This document shows positions 1-7,128 of a DNA stretch of 9,053 nt, piece by piece. The translations under genes were made by a program, and so were the position numbers. Numbering within the stretch: position 1 is the stretch's first letter; every line of letters begins with the position of its first letter. The stretch is from Candidatus Helarchaeota archaeon (lineage in GTDB: Archaea > Asgardarchaeota > Lokiarchaeia > Helarchaeales > HEL-GB-A). The DNA lies in assembly GCA_013375405.1 (NCBI GenBank), contig JABXJU010000185.1, forward strand, positions 1 through 9,053. The letters are read 5' to 3'. The notes beneath the pieces are model-generated. The model was not told the origin of the DNA and made no database searches. It was given only the letters and a program-made list of their open reading frames with translations.

Positions 1-1
1 T

Positions 2-73
2 GCGCCTGTAGCTCAACGGATAGAGCAGCGGCCTCCGGAGCCGCGTGTGGAGGTTCGATTCCTCTCAGGCGCG
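2..73 (+). tRNA. tRNA-Arg, anticodon CCG
   Basis: A complete cloverleaf can be folded by eye. The 7-bp acceptor stem pairs GCGCCTG (2-8) with CAGGCGC (66-72). The D stem pairs GCTC (11-14) with GAGC (23-26). The anticodon stem pairs GCGGC (28-32) with GCCGC (40-44) around loop CTCCGGA, giving anticodon CCG at 35-37, which reads the Arg codon CGG. The T stem pairs GGAGG (49-53) with CCTCT (61-65), one G-T wobble, around TTCGATT. The D loop has A after the GG pair, a known arginine identity element. The discriminator base is G73. The next bases are CA, so the full CCA tail is not encoded and must be added enzymatically. The short variable loop and T arm look bacterial in style, but that is an impression, not proof. 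tRNA genes are frequent integration sites for islands, which fits the defence genes downstream. Confidence 0.96.
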
Positions 74-142
74 CAATATTCATAGATTATTCCAAGAAGT
101 AGGTGATACATACTAAGTAATACATGATAAAAAGAAAGAATA

Positions 143-164
143 AAAATATTTCTGTTAATATTTT
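143..164. repeat. A/T-only inverted repeat in the gap after the tRNA
   Basis: AAAATATT (143-150) and AATATTTT (157-164) are a perfect 8-bp inverted repeat around the 6-base loop TCTGTT. With no G-C pairs the hairpin would be weak, so it is a poor terminator candidate, although runs of A/T like this can also act as promoter elements for the large gene that starts about 170 bases on. The rest of the 74-336 gap shows no gene, no clear sigma-type promoter, and no copy of the tRNA 3' end. Confidence 0.35.
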
Positions 165-336
165 AACATAAAGTTTTGCTATGCATTTTTTAGAATAGGG
201 AATCCTTGTTGATTAGAATGTCCCGACTCAAAAGAGACGCTACACTACAAGACACGGGGAGGAAAAGGTAAATTCTAGGAAAAGATTCAAGAAGTACAAG
301 AGCAAGTAGGTAGAAAAGTTAAGGAATCTATTGGAT

Positions 337-3300
337 ATGATTGGAAGAAAGAGAATACAAAACAAACTCACAAATGATTTCTACGAAAAAATACTTAATA
401 CTGCTATCCACCAAGCTGGACCTCGATATACTCCGGGTGTAGAGCGTGGAGCTCCCAATCTACAAATTGAAGAGTTAATTTTTGCTTTTGAATGTCTTGG
501 GAGAACACAAGAATTTCTTAAATATTTAACGAATCTTCATAATGCATTGAAAAAAAGTTGGCACCGAGATTTCTTAATATCCCAAATTCCTACTTTTCAT
601 CTTAAAAACGGGAATAGACTACTAGGTAAATTAGAGAGCGAAATTGCTGACCTCTTTTCCAGTTTTTCTTTGATTATAAAATGTGATGATTTACAAAGAA
701 AACTTGATTTTATAAATTTACATATTATTGCTAATAAATGTATAGATACCATTGAAAAACTAGAAATGGCTTTCTACAAAAAGAAGGAGGATTATAGAAA
801 GGGTGAAGGTAAGAGTGAAGAGGAAAGTACGAATCATATATTATATGAACTGAGAAAACTTCGTGAAGTTATTTATGAAATTAATTCATTTGCAAGTAGT
901 TTAAATGCCAAACTTGTGAATATGCCTACTCTTCTTTTACTTGGAGAAGCAGGTATAGGAAAGACTCATTTTCTTTGTGATATTGCTAAGAAGAGAATAA
1001 AAATAGACTTGCCTACCCTTATTTTACTAGGACATCAATTTCAGACTATCAATAATCCACTACAACAAATTATAAAGATTTTAGAATTAAAACTATCAAA
1101 GAAAGACTTCCTCAAAAAACTAAATGACCAAGGTCTAAAGAAAAAATCTCGGGCCATTATAATATTGGATGCAATTAATGAAGGTGACAAAGAGGGATGG
1201 AAAAGGAATTTGAATCGGCTTCTAAAAGAATTAGAAAGTTATCCAGATATCGGCATCGTTTTAAGCTGCAGAGTTCCTTTTGAAAAAATAATTATTCCAA
1301 AAAGACTAAGGTCTAAATTAGTTAGTATCTATCATCCCGGATTTAGAAATATTGAGGTAGATGCACAATCTGAATTCTTCAAATTTTACAAAATTCCTCT
1401 CCCTGAAGTTCCCCTTCTTATCCCTGAATTTTCAAACCCATTGTTTCTGAAGTTATTCTGTAAAGCACTAGAAAAAATAAGCATAGGGCAAAAACATAAA
1501 CAAATTAAAGAAATAGCAGCTGGTCAGAAAGGTATGACTTATATATTTGAGGCTTTCATTAAAAACAGGGGCCAAGGGGTAGAAGAAGAATTTAATCTCA
1601 ACTCGGGGCAATGTTGGGAGATAATTAAAGAAGTTGCTAAAAATATGGCAGAAAATAAGAGAGACTGGATTTTGAAGGAAGAAATGACACAAATATTAGG
1701 AGAAAAATCATCGAAAAAAAGATTAATAAATAAATTCATTATTGAGGGAATGCTAAACGAGAGTATTGAATGGAATAGTGAAAAAGGTAAATATGCTGAA
1801 ATTATTACGTTTCCTTATCAAAAATTCAGCGACCATATTATTGCGAGGTATCTTCTAAACAAATATCTGAATACATCTACTAAGGAAGCAATAAAAAAAT
1901 CTTTTGCCCCGGGGTCTTATTTTAGTTCGCTTATAAAAGATGACTATACTATTTATGACAATTCGGGATTGATAGAAGCCATAATGATTGAGTTTCCAAT
2001 ACGAACTAAAAACAAAGGAGAAATATTTGATTTTTTAAAGATGAAAAAAATTCCAGGTATTTTACTAGAAGCATTTACAAATGGGCTTTTTTGGCGGGAC
2101 CCGACTTCATTTAATAAATCAACAGATAAGATGGTTTCTTTAATAATCAATCATGATGAGTACCGTAACGATATACTTGACGTTCTAGTGGCTTTAGCCA
2201 CAAAGCCAAAGCATCCATATAACGCTGAGCGTTTAAATAGATTTTTGGAAAAATTTAAAATGAGCGATAGAGATTTATTTTGGTCAGAATTTTTAAGAAG
2301 ACAGAATGTGCATAATTCCATTTACAGAATTTTGAATTGGGTGGAAAAAACCAAAGGAAATGATATCCCTAGAGATTATGTTGAAATGTATTTAATAATT
2401 TTAATGTGGGTTCTTACCTCAACAGACCGAGCCCTAAGAGATAGGGCGACAAGATGTATTTATTTTTTAGGCAGGAACTTTCCTGAGAGATTCTATTACT
2501 TAAGTCTTAAGTCCTTAAGTATAAATGACCCTTATGTTCCAGAACGAATGCTCACTGCTTCTTATGGTGTAGCAATGGCATTACATAACAATTTAGGTAA
2601 GCCTGAGTTTAGAAAAAATTTTTTGCCTCAATTTGTAACAAGACTATATAAATTAATGTTTAGAAAAGGAGCACCATATTCCACCACTCATATTTTGATG
2701 AGGGATTATGCAAGATATACAATAGAAATTGCTCTTTTGCACAATAGGAATCTCCTAAAAGCTCAGCAAAAGAAGAGAATAAGACCACCGTTTAAGGATG
2801 GCGGGATCAGGCGCTGGGGTAAAGAAAAAGATAGAAATGAACATGAATACAGAGAAGGTAATTATCCATTTGGTACGGATTTTGACAATTATACGGTAGG
2901 TCGTTTGCTACCCAATAGACAAAATTACGATTTCAAAAATCCTGAATATATAAAGGTTAAATCTAATATGTGGTGGAGAATATATAGCTTGGGATATTCA
3001 CTGGATAAATTTGGGGATATTGATAAAGAAATAGCTGGATATAGCTTCTATCGTTTTGGACGAGCAGTCAATGAGGGCAAAGTAGATAAATATGGGAAAA
3101 AGTATTGTTGGATAGCTTTCTATGAAATTGCAGGATATCGTAAAGATAAAGGATTGCTTGAAGGTAGATTGACTAAGCTAGGGGAACGCTTTTCAGATAC
3201 TGATATAGACCCTAGTTTTCCAGAAAAACCACAGGAGGTTAAAATTATAGAAAAGGATTATCTCAAAGGGGACCCCAAAGATTTAGCCAAATGGATAGAA

Positions 3301-4233
3301 AAAGGTCCAACCCCTGATGTATCAGTTTATTTAATTCTTACTAAAATTAACAACATGGTTGGTCCTTGGGTACTCCTTGACGGAGCTATTTCGCAGAAGA
3401 ACTATAAAATCAAAAGAAGTGTTTTTATTTTCCCGAGGGGTTTCTTAATAAAGGAAAAAAATATTGGAATATTCAATAAATACAAAAATAAAGTAGTAAC
3501 CACAAACAGAGCTCTACCAGAAATCGAAGAAGATCATTATATTTTTGCAGGAGAAATACCTTGGTGTGACACCTTCCCTTACACTAGAGAGCCTGCCAAA
3601 ATAGAGATTCCTATTTCCAGAAAAATAATAGAAATACCTAAAAAGGAAACAAAGTTAGTTTATAAAAAAAATGGAAAGCAGATAATTTTAAAAGATTACG
3701 AAAAACTACTAAAGTATAATAGAACCAAAGATGAAAAGCAAATGCTTAAGCTAATCAGAGAAAGGGAAATAGAAATTTTACAACTTCGAAAAATCGAAAA
3801 AAAAGAGGTAGTAAATAATCTCGCTATAGATGTTCAAATTCCAGTGAGAGAATTTTGTTGGGAACAATATCATTCTATAACTAACCCTGGACAACATGCT
3901 TATGTCCCATCCAAGGAGTTGGCCAATGATTTAAGTTTACACATTGAGCCTCAATCTTTTGATATGTTAGACAAAAAAGGCGGAAAGGCTAGTATCACAT
4001 TGCAGTGGGGAGATCCCTTGGATACTAGTCACGAACTTATTTATTTAAGAAAAGACCTCTTGGATAAATATCTAACAAAGAAAGATAAACAATTAGTATG
4101 GATTATTTGGGGCGAAAGAGGATACAGATCCGAAGACAATAAAGGACTGGAAGAATTTAGGAAAAAGCACAAACCTTATCAAGTTTATCAATATATCTTA
4201 AGATATTCAAGAAAAAAGAAAATTGTAACCTGA
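337..4233 (+). CDS. Large STAND-family NTPase, Avs/AVAST-like phage-sensor candidate
   Basis: Counted from ATG 337 this is a 1298-residue protein. An N-terminal helical segment (about 1-195) carries AGPRYTP (27-33), a motif I associate with the N-terminal part of defence STAND proteins. The NTPase follows: P-loop GEAGIGKT (203-210), Walker B IIILDAINEG with D278, and sensor-type LSCR ending at R312. A winged-helix-like stretch with ITFPYQKFSDH near 489 comes next. The long C-terminal half has helical-repeat character and contains KKYCWIAFYE (about 920), SDTDIDPSFP (953-962) and, near the end, YLRKDLLDKYL (from 1236) and WGERG. STAND proteins are ATP-driven switches that oligomerise on sensing a ligand; in Avs proteins the C-terminal half recognises phage proteins. 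No nuclease, protease, TIR or SIR2 domain is visible, so the effector is probably the SIR2 gene 127 bases downstream. TTG 331 is a possible start, but AAGGAA (321-326) is better spaced for ATG 337. STAND membership is firm; the exact subfamily is not. Confidence 0.88.
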   Translation: MIGRKRIQNKLTNDFYEKILNTAIHQAGPRYTPGVERGAPNLQIEELIFAFECLGRTQEFLKYLTNLHNALKKSWHRDFLISQIPTFHLKNGNRLLGKLESEIADLFSSFSLIIKCDDLQRKLDFINLHIIANKCIDTIEKLEMAFYKKKEDYRKGEGKSEEESTNHILYELRKLREVIYEINSFASSLNAKLVNMPTLLLLGEAGIGKTHFLCDIAKKRIKIDLPTLILLGHQFQTINNPLQQIIKILELKLSKKDFLKKLNDQGLKKKSRAIIILDAINEGDKEGWKRNLNRLLKELESYPDIGIVLSCRVPFEKIIIPKRLRSKLVSIYHPGFRNIEVDAQSEFFKFYKIPLPEVPLLIPEFSNPLFLKLFCKALEKISIGQKHKQIKEIAAGQKGMTYIFEAFIKNRGQGVEEEFNLNSGQCWEIIKEVAKNMAENKRDWILKEEMTQILGEKSSKKRLINKFIIEGMLNESIEWNSEKGKYAEIITFPYQKFSDHIIARYLLNKYLNTSTKEAIKKSFAPGSYFSSLIKDDYTIYDNSGLIEAIMIEFPIRTKNKGEIFDFLKMKKIPGILLEAFTNGLFWRDPTSFNKSTDKMVSLIINHDEYRNDILDVLVALATKPKHPYNAERLNRFLEKFKMSDRDLFWSEFLRRQNVHNSIYRILNWVEKTKGNDIPRDYVEMYLIILMWVLTSTDRALRDRATRCIYFLGRNFPERFYYLSLKSLSINDPYVPERMLTASYGVAMALHNNLGKPEFRKNFLPQFVTRLYKLMFRKGAPYSTTHILMRDYARYTIEIALLHNRNLLKAQQKKRIRPPFKDGGIRRWGKEKDRNEHEYREGNYPFGTDFDNYTVGRLLPNRQNYDFKNPEYIKVKSNMWWRIYSLGYSLDKFGDIDKEIAGYSFYRFGRAVNEGKVDKYGKKYCWIAFYEIAGYRKDKGLLEGRLTKLGERFSDTDIDPSFPEKPQEVKIIEKDYLKGDPKDLAKWIEKGPTPDVSVYLILTKINNMVGPWVLLDGAISQKNYKIKRSVFIFPRGFLIKEKNIGIFNKYKNKVVTTNRALPEIEEDHYIFAGEIPWCDTFPYTREPAKIEIPISRKIIEIPKKETKLVYKKNGKQIILKDYEKLLKYNRTKDEKQMLKLIREREIEILQLRKIEKKEVVNNLAIDVQIPVREFCWEQYHSITNPGQHAYVPSKELANDLSLHIEPQSFDMLDKKGGKASITLQWGDPLDTSHELIYLRKDLLDKYLTKKDKQLVWIIWGERGYRSEDNKGLEEFRKKHKPYQVYQYILRYSRKKKIVT

Positions 4234-4360
4234 AAAGATAAAATGAAGAATGGTTTTGGGACATGATTATTTGCTTGGTTGGTTGTAGATTCCTTAAACT
4301 CAAGAAGAAATTTGCCATCTAAGAAGTCAATTTTGGATAAGGCATTTAAAGGGGATTATA

Positions 4361-6094
4361 ATGTCTTTAGGAAAAGTTTCTGCTAAAAATTCGTCAGAGG
4401 TAGTTTTTTTTCTTGGTTCGGGAGCTTCTGTAAATGCTGGAGTTCCTGATACCTTTGCTTTTGTCAAAGAATTTAGGGGAAGTGTTACTGATGGAGATAA
4501 ACAAACGACTATAAATAAAGTTATTGATACCTTAAAAGAATGGAAAAGAGGAGAAATAGATATTGAATTGCTTTTAGAGACATTAATCAAACTAGATACT
4601 AAAGAAAAAGAACCCCTTCTTAAGTTCTTTAAGGGGGGAAAGTTCATATTAGGTGACTATTCAGAAAAAAGGCCCATAATAGATGACCTAAAAGATTTTA
4701 TTAAGAAAAAAGCAATTGTTAAACCAGAAAAAATTAAGTACCTAAGACCTCTTTTAAGTTTCATAGAGGAATTTCACACCTTGGATATTATTTCTGTAAA
4801 TTATGATATATGTGTAGAACAATTTTGCAATGAATATAAATTGACTTATCAAGACGGATTTGATATCTATTGGAATCCTAAGGTTTTTGAGACAGAAAAT
4901 ACAGATATTAGACTTTATAAACTACACGGCTCGGTAATGTGGTATCAAAGTGACAAAGGTGGCTATATAAAATTGCCAGTAATGACCGGGAAGGGTGATG
5001 TTAAGCTTATAACTGGCGAGAGAGCAGAAAGTTTAATGCTTTATCCTATGCAAAAATGGGAGTATGCTGAGCCTTTTTTAGAGCTATTAGTACAAATTAA
5101 ACATATACTCGAATCAGAAAATTGCAAATTCTTGATAGTGATTGGCTACTCCTTTCGTGATGATCATATTAAGAGGATGCTCTGGGATGTGGCAAAAAAG
5201 AATCGTAACTTAAATCTTATTATTGTGGACCCCAAAGCCCAACAAGTCTATAATGATAAATTGAAATATTATGACGTTTTAAGTCAAATTCCTTCCCCTG
5301 TCGATGGCCGTGTTACTTGTCTTCCATATAAATTTGAAGGCGTACTTCCGTATCTTAAGGATTATTATTTAAAGAACCTTCGGCAAGGTCTTAGATGTAT
5401 AACTGCTCAACATCAGAATGTATTAAAAGGAGAAAAGGCAAACTGGCTACCCTGTCTTAGATCTTTGATTAATGCTGAGCAAGTAGAAAAAGCAGAAGAA
5501 ATCTTGAAGCAAATAGACCGGTTGGAATTCGAGAGGAATTGGCGTTTAGGCTTGGAGCTGGCACTAAAAATGTTTGTCAATCTAGCCGCTGGCAATCAGG
5601 AAAAAAAAGCTCCGGAATATTTAAAACGACTAAGAAGAAATATGCGTTTAGTTCTTGTCGAAAGGATGAACGTAGGAATTATTATTAGTGATTCTATGCC
5701 AGTAATTCAAATTAATTTTAATTATGTTCGAACAGATTCTGGATCAAGTTATACGTCAGGATGGCATGCTAAAGAATTTATAATAAGCTTATATTCATAC
5801 ATTGAGACAAGAAAGAAAATGATACTTTCACCGATCTCTGACCAGTTGAGTAAACTAGTCGAAGGATTCAAGAGGCTCCAGGACTATTTTGAACCTTTTG
5901 AGGAGGAAGGAATTAAATACGGTCAATACATTAGAACTAGAGGGAAGAGAATAGGGGACACACAGGATTTTATAAACAAGTTCCAAAGCTTTGAAAAAAG
6001 CGCATCCCAGCAAAGAATAGAATTAAATGAGGAACTGTCCAAGTGGATAATGAAGATTGAGAAGGAAATTTTAATGACGGAGGTCAAAATTTAA
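4361..6094 (+). CDS. SIR2-domain protein, probable NADase effector
   Basis: This 577-residue protein begins with a SIR2_2-type Rossmann domain (about 12-320). Visible motifs are the nucleotide-binding loop GSGASVNAGVP (19-29), SVNYD (145-149) with the Asn and Asp expected at the NAD site, KLHGS with H189 in the catalytic His position, and GYSFRDDHI (262-270) followed by the strand ending in VDP. In phage-defence proteins such as ThsA, DSR proteins and SIR2-STAND fusions, this domain destroys NAD+ and halts infected cells. The residues needed appear intact, so activity is likely. Residues from about 330 on are helical and charged, and I do not recognise the fold; they may bind the upstream STAND protein. 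The gene follows the STAND gene by 127 bases with no obvious terminator between them, suggesting co-transcription. AAAGGGG lies 6 bases upstream of the ATG, and no other in-frame ATG, GTG or TTG separates it from the preceding in-frame stop apart from TTA-type non-starts. A protein deacetylase role is less likely because the Cys4 zinc module of classical sirtuins is absent. Confidence 0.9.
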   Translation: MSLGKVSAKNSSEVVFFLGSGASVNAGVPDTFAFVKEFRGSVTDGDKQTTINKVIDTLKEWKRGEIDIELLLETLIKLDTKEKEPLLKFFKGGKFILGDYSEKRPIIDDLKDFIKKKAIVKPEKIKYLRPLLSFIEEFHTLDIISVNYDICVEQFCNEYKLTYQDGFDIYWNPKVFETENTDIRLYKLHGSVMWYQSDKGGYIKLPVMTGKGDVKLITGERAESLMLYPMQKWEYAEPFLELLVQIKHILESENCKFLIVIGYSFRDDHIKRMLWDVAKKNRNLNLIIVDPKAQQVYNDKLKYYDVLSQIPSPVDGRVTCLPYKFEGVLPYLKDYYLKNLRQGLRCITAQHQNVLKGEKANWLPCLRSLINAEQVEKAEEILKQIDRLEFERNWRLGLELALKMFVNLAAGNQEKKAPEYLKRLRRNMRLVLVERMNVGIIISDSMPVIQINFNYVRTDSGSSYTSGWHAKEFIISLYSYIETRKKMILSPISDQLSKLVEGFKRLQDYFEPFEEEGIKYGQYIRTRGKRIGDTQDFINKFQSFEKSASQQRIELNEELSKWIMKIEKEILMTEVKI

Positions 6095-6095
6095 A

Positions 6096-6146
6096 ATTTC
6101 GAAATCGACAGAAAATTTAAAAAGAATGCTTATATAAACGATTTCG
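6096..6146 (+). promoter_or_regulatory. Palindrome-flanked TATA element upstream of the restriction operon
   Basis: Just after the SIR2 stop codon, ATTTCGAAAT (6096-6105) is a perfect 10-bp palindrome. CGAAATCG (6100-6107) and CGATTTCG (6139-6146) form a perfect 8-bp inverted repeat that brackets TTATATAA (6130-6137), itself a palindrome and a good archaeal-type TATA element. The 11-base AAAATTTAAAA occurs twice (6086-6096 and 6112-6122). A further TTTCG/CGAAA pair sits at 6161-6174 around CTCT. This arrangement suggests promoter plus operator for the restriction genes. The leader to the next ATG would be about 130 bases, which is long, and chance is not excluded in such AT-rich DNA. Confidence 0.4.
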
Positions 6147-6220
6147 TAGTTTTAATCTAATTTCGCTCTCGAAAAATGTGTTTATTATGGGAACATTAGG
6201 TGACATTTGCTTAGCGAATT

Positions 6221-6236
6221 TGTCAATATAATGACA
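6221..6236 (+). promoter_or_regulatory. TATAAT-containing near-palindrome, candidate -10/operator
   Basis: TGTCA (6221-6225) and TGACA (6232-6236) form an inverted repeat around AATATAA; 14 of 16 positions are symmetric. It contains a perfect bacterial -10 hexamer TATAAT (6227-6232), which would start transcription near 6239 and leave a leader of about 50 bases before ATG 6291. No -35 hexamer sits at the standard 17-base spacing; GTGACA (6200-6205) matches five of six bases but is 21 bases away. Other A/T-rich TATA-like strings lie at 6241-6250 and 6259-6268, so the true promoter cannot be chosen by eye. Confidence 0.35.
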
Positions 6237-6284
6237 GGTAAAATATATAGAGATGCATAAATATTATAACACATAAGTAAAGGG

Positions 6285-6292
6285 ATAGCTAT
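6285..6292. repeat. Palindrome ATAGCTAT overlapping the nuclease start codon
   Basis: The 8-bp perfect palindrome ATAGCTAT ends inside the ATG at 6291 and is preceded by AAAGGG, the probable ribosome binding site. The same palindrome overlaps the methyltransferase start. I found no other copy on reading the window. Confidence 0.35.
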
Positions 6293-7124
6293 GACAACAT
6301 TTGAGCTTGGATCTGCTACAGCCAAAGGTGGCTTTGCAAATGAGAAAGCGATTTGCGATAAGTTTAATAATTGGAAAAAGGATAATGAAGCACAACTTTG
6401 GCTCAAGATTATGGGATACGATCGCAGAAAGATTGATTCTGTTGAGGCAATTCATATCCCTACTAGAATGAAAAGAACGGACATTGAATGGTTAGGATTA
6501 AAAGATAGTTACGAAGAACTGATGAAATTTAAAAAGGCAGATGCCCAATTGAGAATTATAATTACTATTGGGAAGGTAGTAAAAATTGAAAATTTATCGC
6601 TAAAAAAAGCAAATTCAGATGCGGATTATAACCAGGTAGATAAAAGGTGGGTAGATGCATACCGAGAGATGTGGAATTTTGACAAGGACGTAGCTTTTGG
6701 ACTGAAACTCTTCACCGGGGAAATTAATCCCGCTTCTCACCCTGAGATAATTAAGAATAGGATTCCAAGAGACAGGAGGAGAATGTTTCTTGACGAGCTT
6801 CCAGAAGATTTGAGGAGTAAAATTCTCAACTTCTTTATTGAAAATAAAATCCTTGTGGTTACAGACATCTTGAAAGGTAGAGGAGGGTTGTCAGCTAACT
6901 GGATGTTAGTAACTAGATATAACACAGAAAACGACACCACCACATGGATTCTAAAGGACATCAACACTGCAATGAATTTCTTTGGTTCCGGAGATGTAAA
7001 AATATCTCCAAGAGGAAGCTTATACATTGGAAGAATTACTATGCAAAGAAAAGGTGGTACTCCAGACCCAACAAAGTTACAATTCAAAATAAAACCGTGT
7101 GAATTATTTAAATTGGGGGAATAG
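6291..7124 (+). CDS. Putative type II restriction endonuclease
   Basis: This 277-residue protein has the size and layout of type II restriction enzymes. Near the N-terminus GFANE (14-18) and FNNW (25-28) fit the first helix of a PD-(D/E)XK fold, where E18 may be catalytic. The likely core is KKAD with D84, then strand NLSLKK with K105; the usual acidic residue before K is replaced by S103, a variation seen in some restriction enzymes. QVDKRWVDAYREMW (115-128) and LFTGE follow. The C-terminus has ITMQRKGG and then LQFKIKP, a pairing I associate with type II restriction nucleases, though I cannot name the prototype or its target site. The strongest context is the methyltransferase gene beginning 2 bases after its stop, the normal pairing of a restriction-modification system. 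AAAGGG lies 4 bases before the ATG. No separate controller gene is seen. Nuclease function is inferred from motifs and pairing. Confidence 0.78.
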   Translation: MTTFELGSATAKGGFANEKAICDKFNNWKKDNEAQLWLKIMGYDRRKIDSVEAIHIPTRMKRTDIEWLGLKDSYEELMKFKKADAQLRIIITIGKVVKIENLSLKKANSDADYNQVDKRWVDAYREMWNFDKDVAFGLKLFTGEINPASHPEIIKNRIPRDRRRMFLDELPEDLRSKILNFFIENKILVVTDILKGRGGLSANWMLVTRYNTENDTTTWILKDINTAMNFFGSGDVKISPRGSLYIGRITMQRKGGTPDPTKLQFKIKPCELFKLGE

Positions 7125-7128
7125 CTAT
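7121..7128. repeat. Palindrome ATAGCTAT overlapping nuclease stop and methyltransferase start
   Basis: This second copy of ATAGCTAT contains the TAG stop of the nuclease gene (7122-7124) and the first two bases of the methyltransferase ATG (7127). It is preceded by GGGGGA, a likely ribosome binding site. The matching placement in both genes suggests either a shared translation-start context or a small regulatory site. Confidence 0.35.

Noticed and set aside
106..125. Twin ATACAT hexamers 14 bases apart downstream of the tRNA
   Set aside because: Only two short copies with no symmetry; not enough to support a repeat array or binding site.
218..271. 17-codon ORF beginning ATG at 218 in the gap before the STAND gene
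   Set aside because: Too short, no ribosome binding site of note upstream, and no recognisable sequence; chance is the simplest explanation.
4327..4647. 106-codon open frame on the - strand across the SIR2 gene start
   Set aside because: It overlaps the SIR2 nucleotide-binding motif region on the other strand and shows no domain; a shadow frame.
6737..7087. 116-codon open frame on the - strand inside the nuclease gene
   Set aside because: It lies fully opposite a gene with recognisable motifs, its translation is hydrophobic and featureless, and it has no promoter or context of its own.
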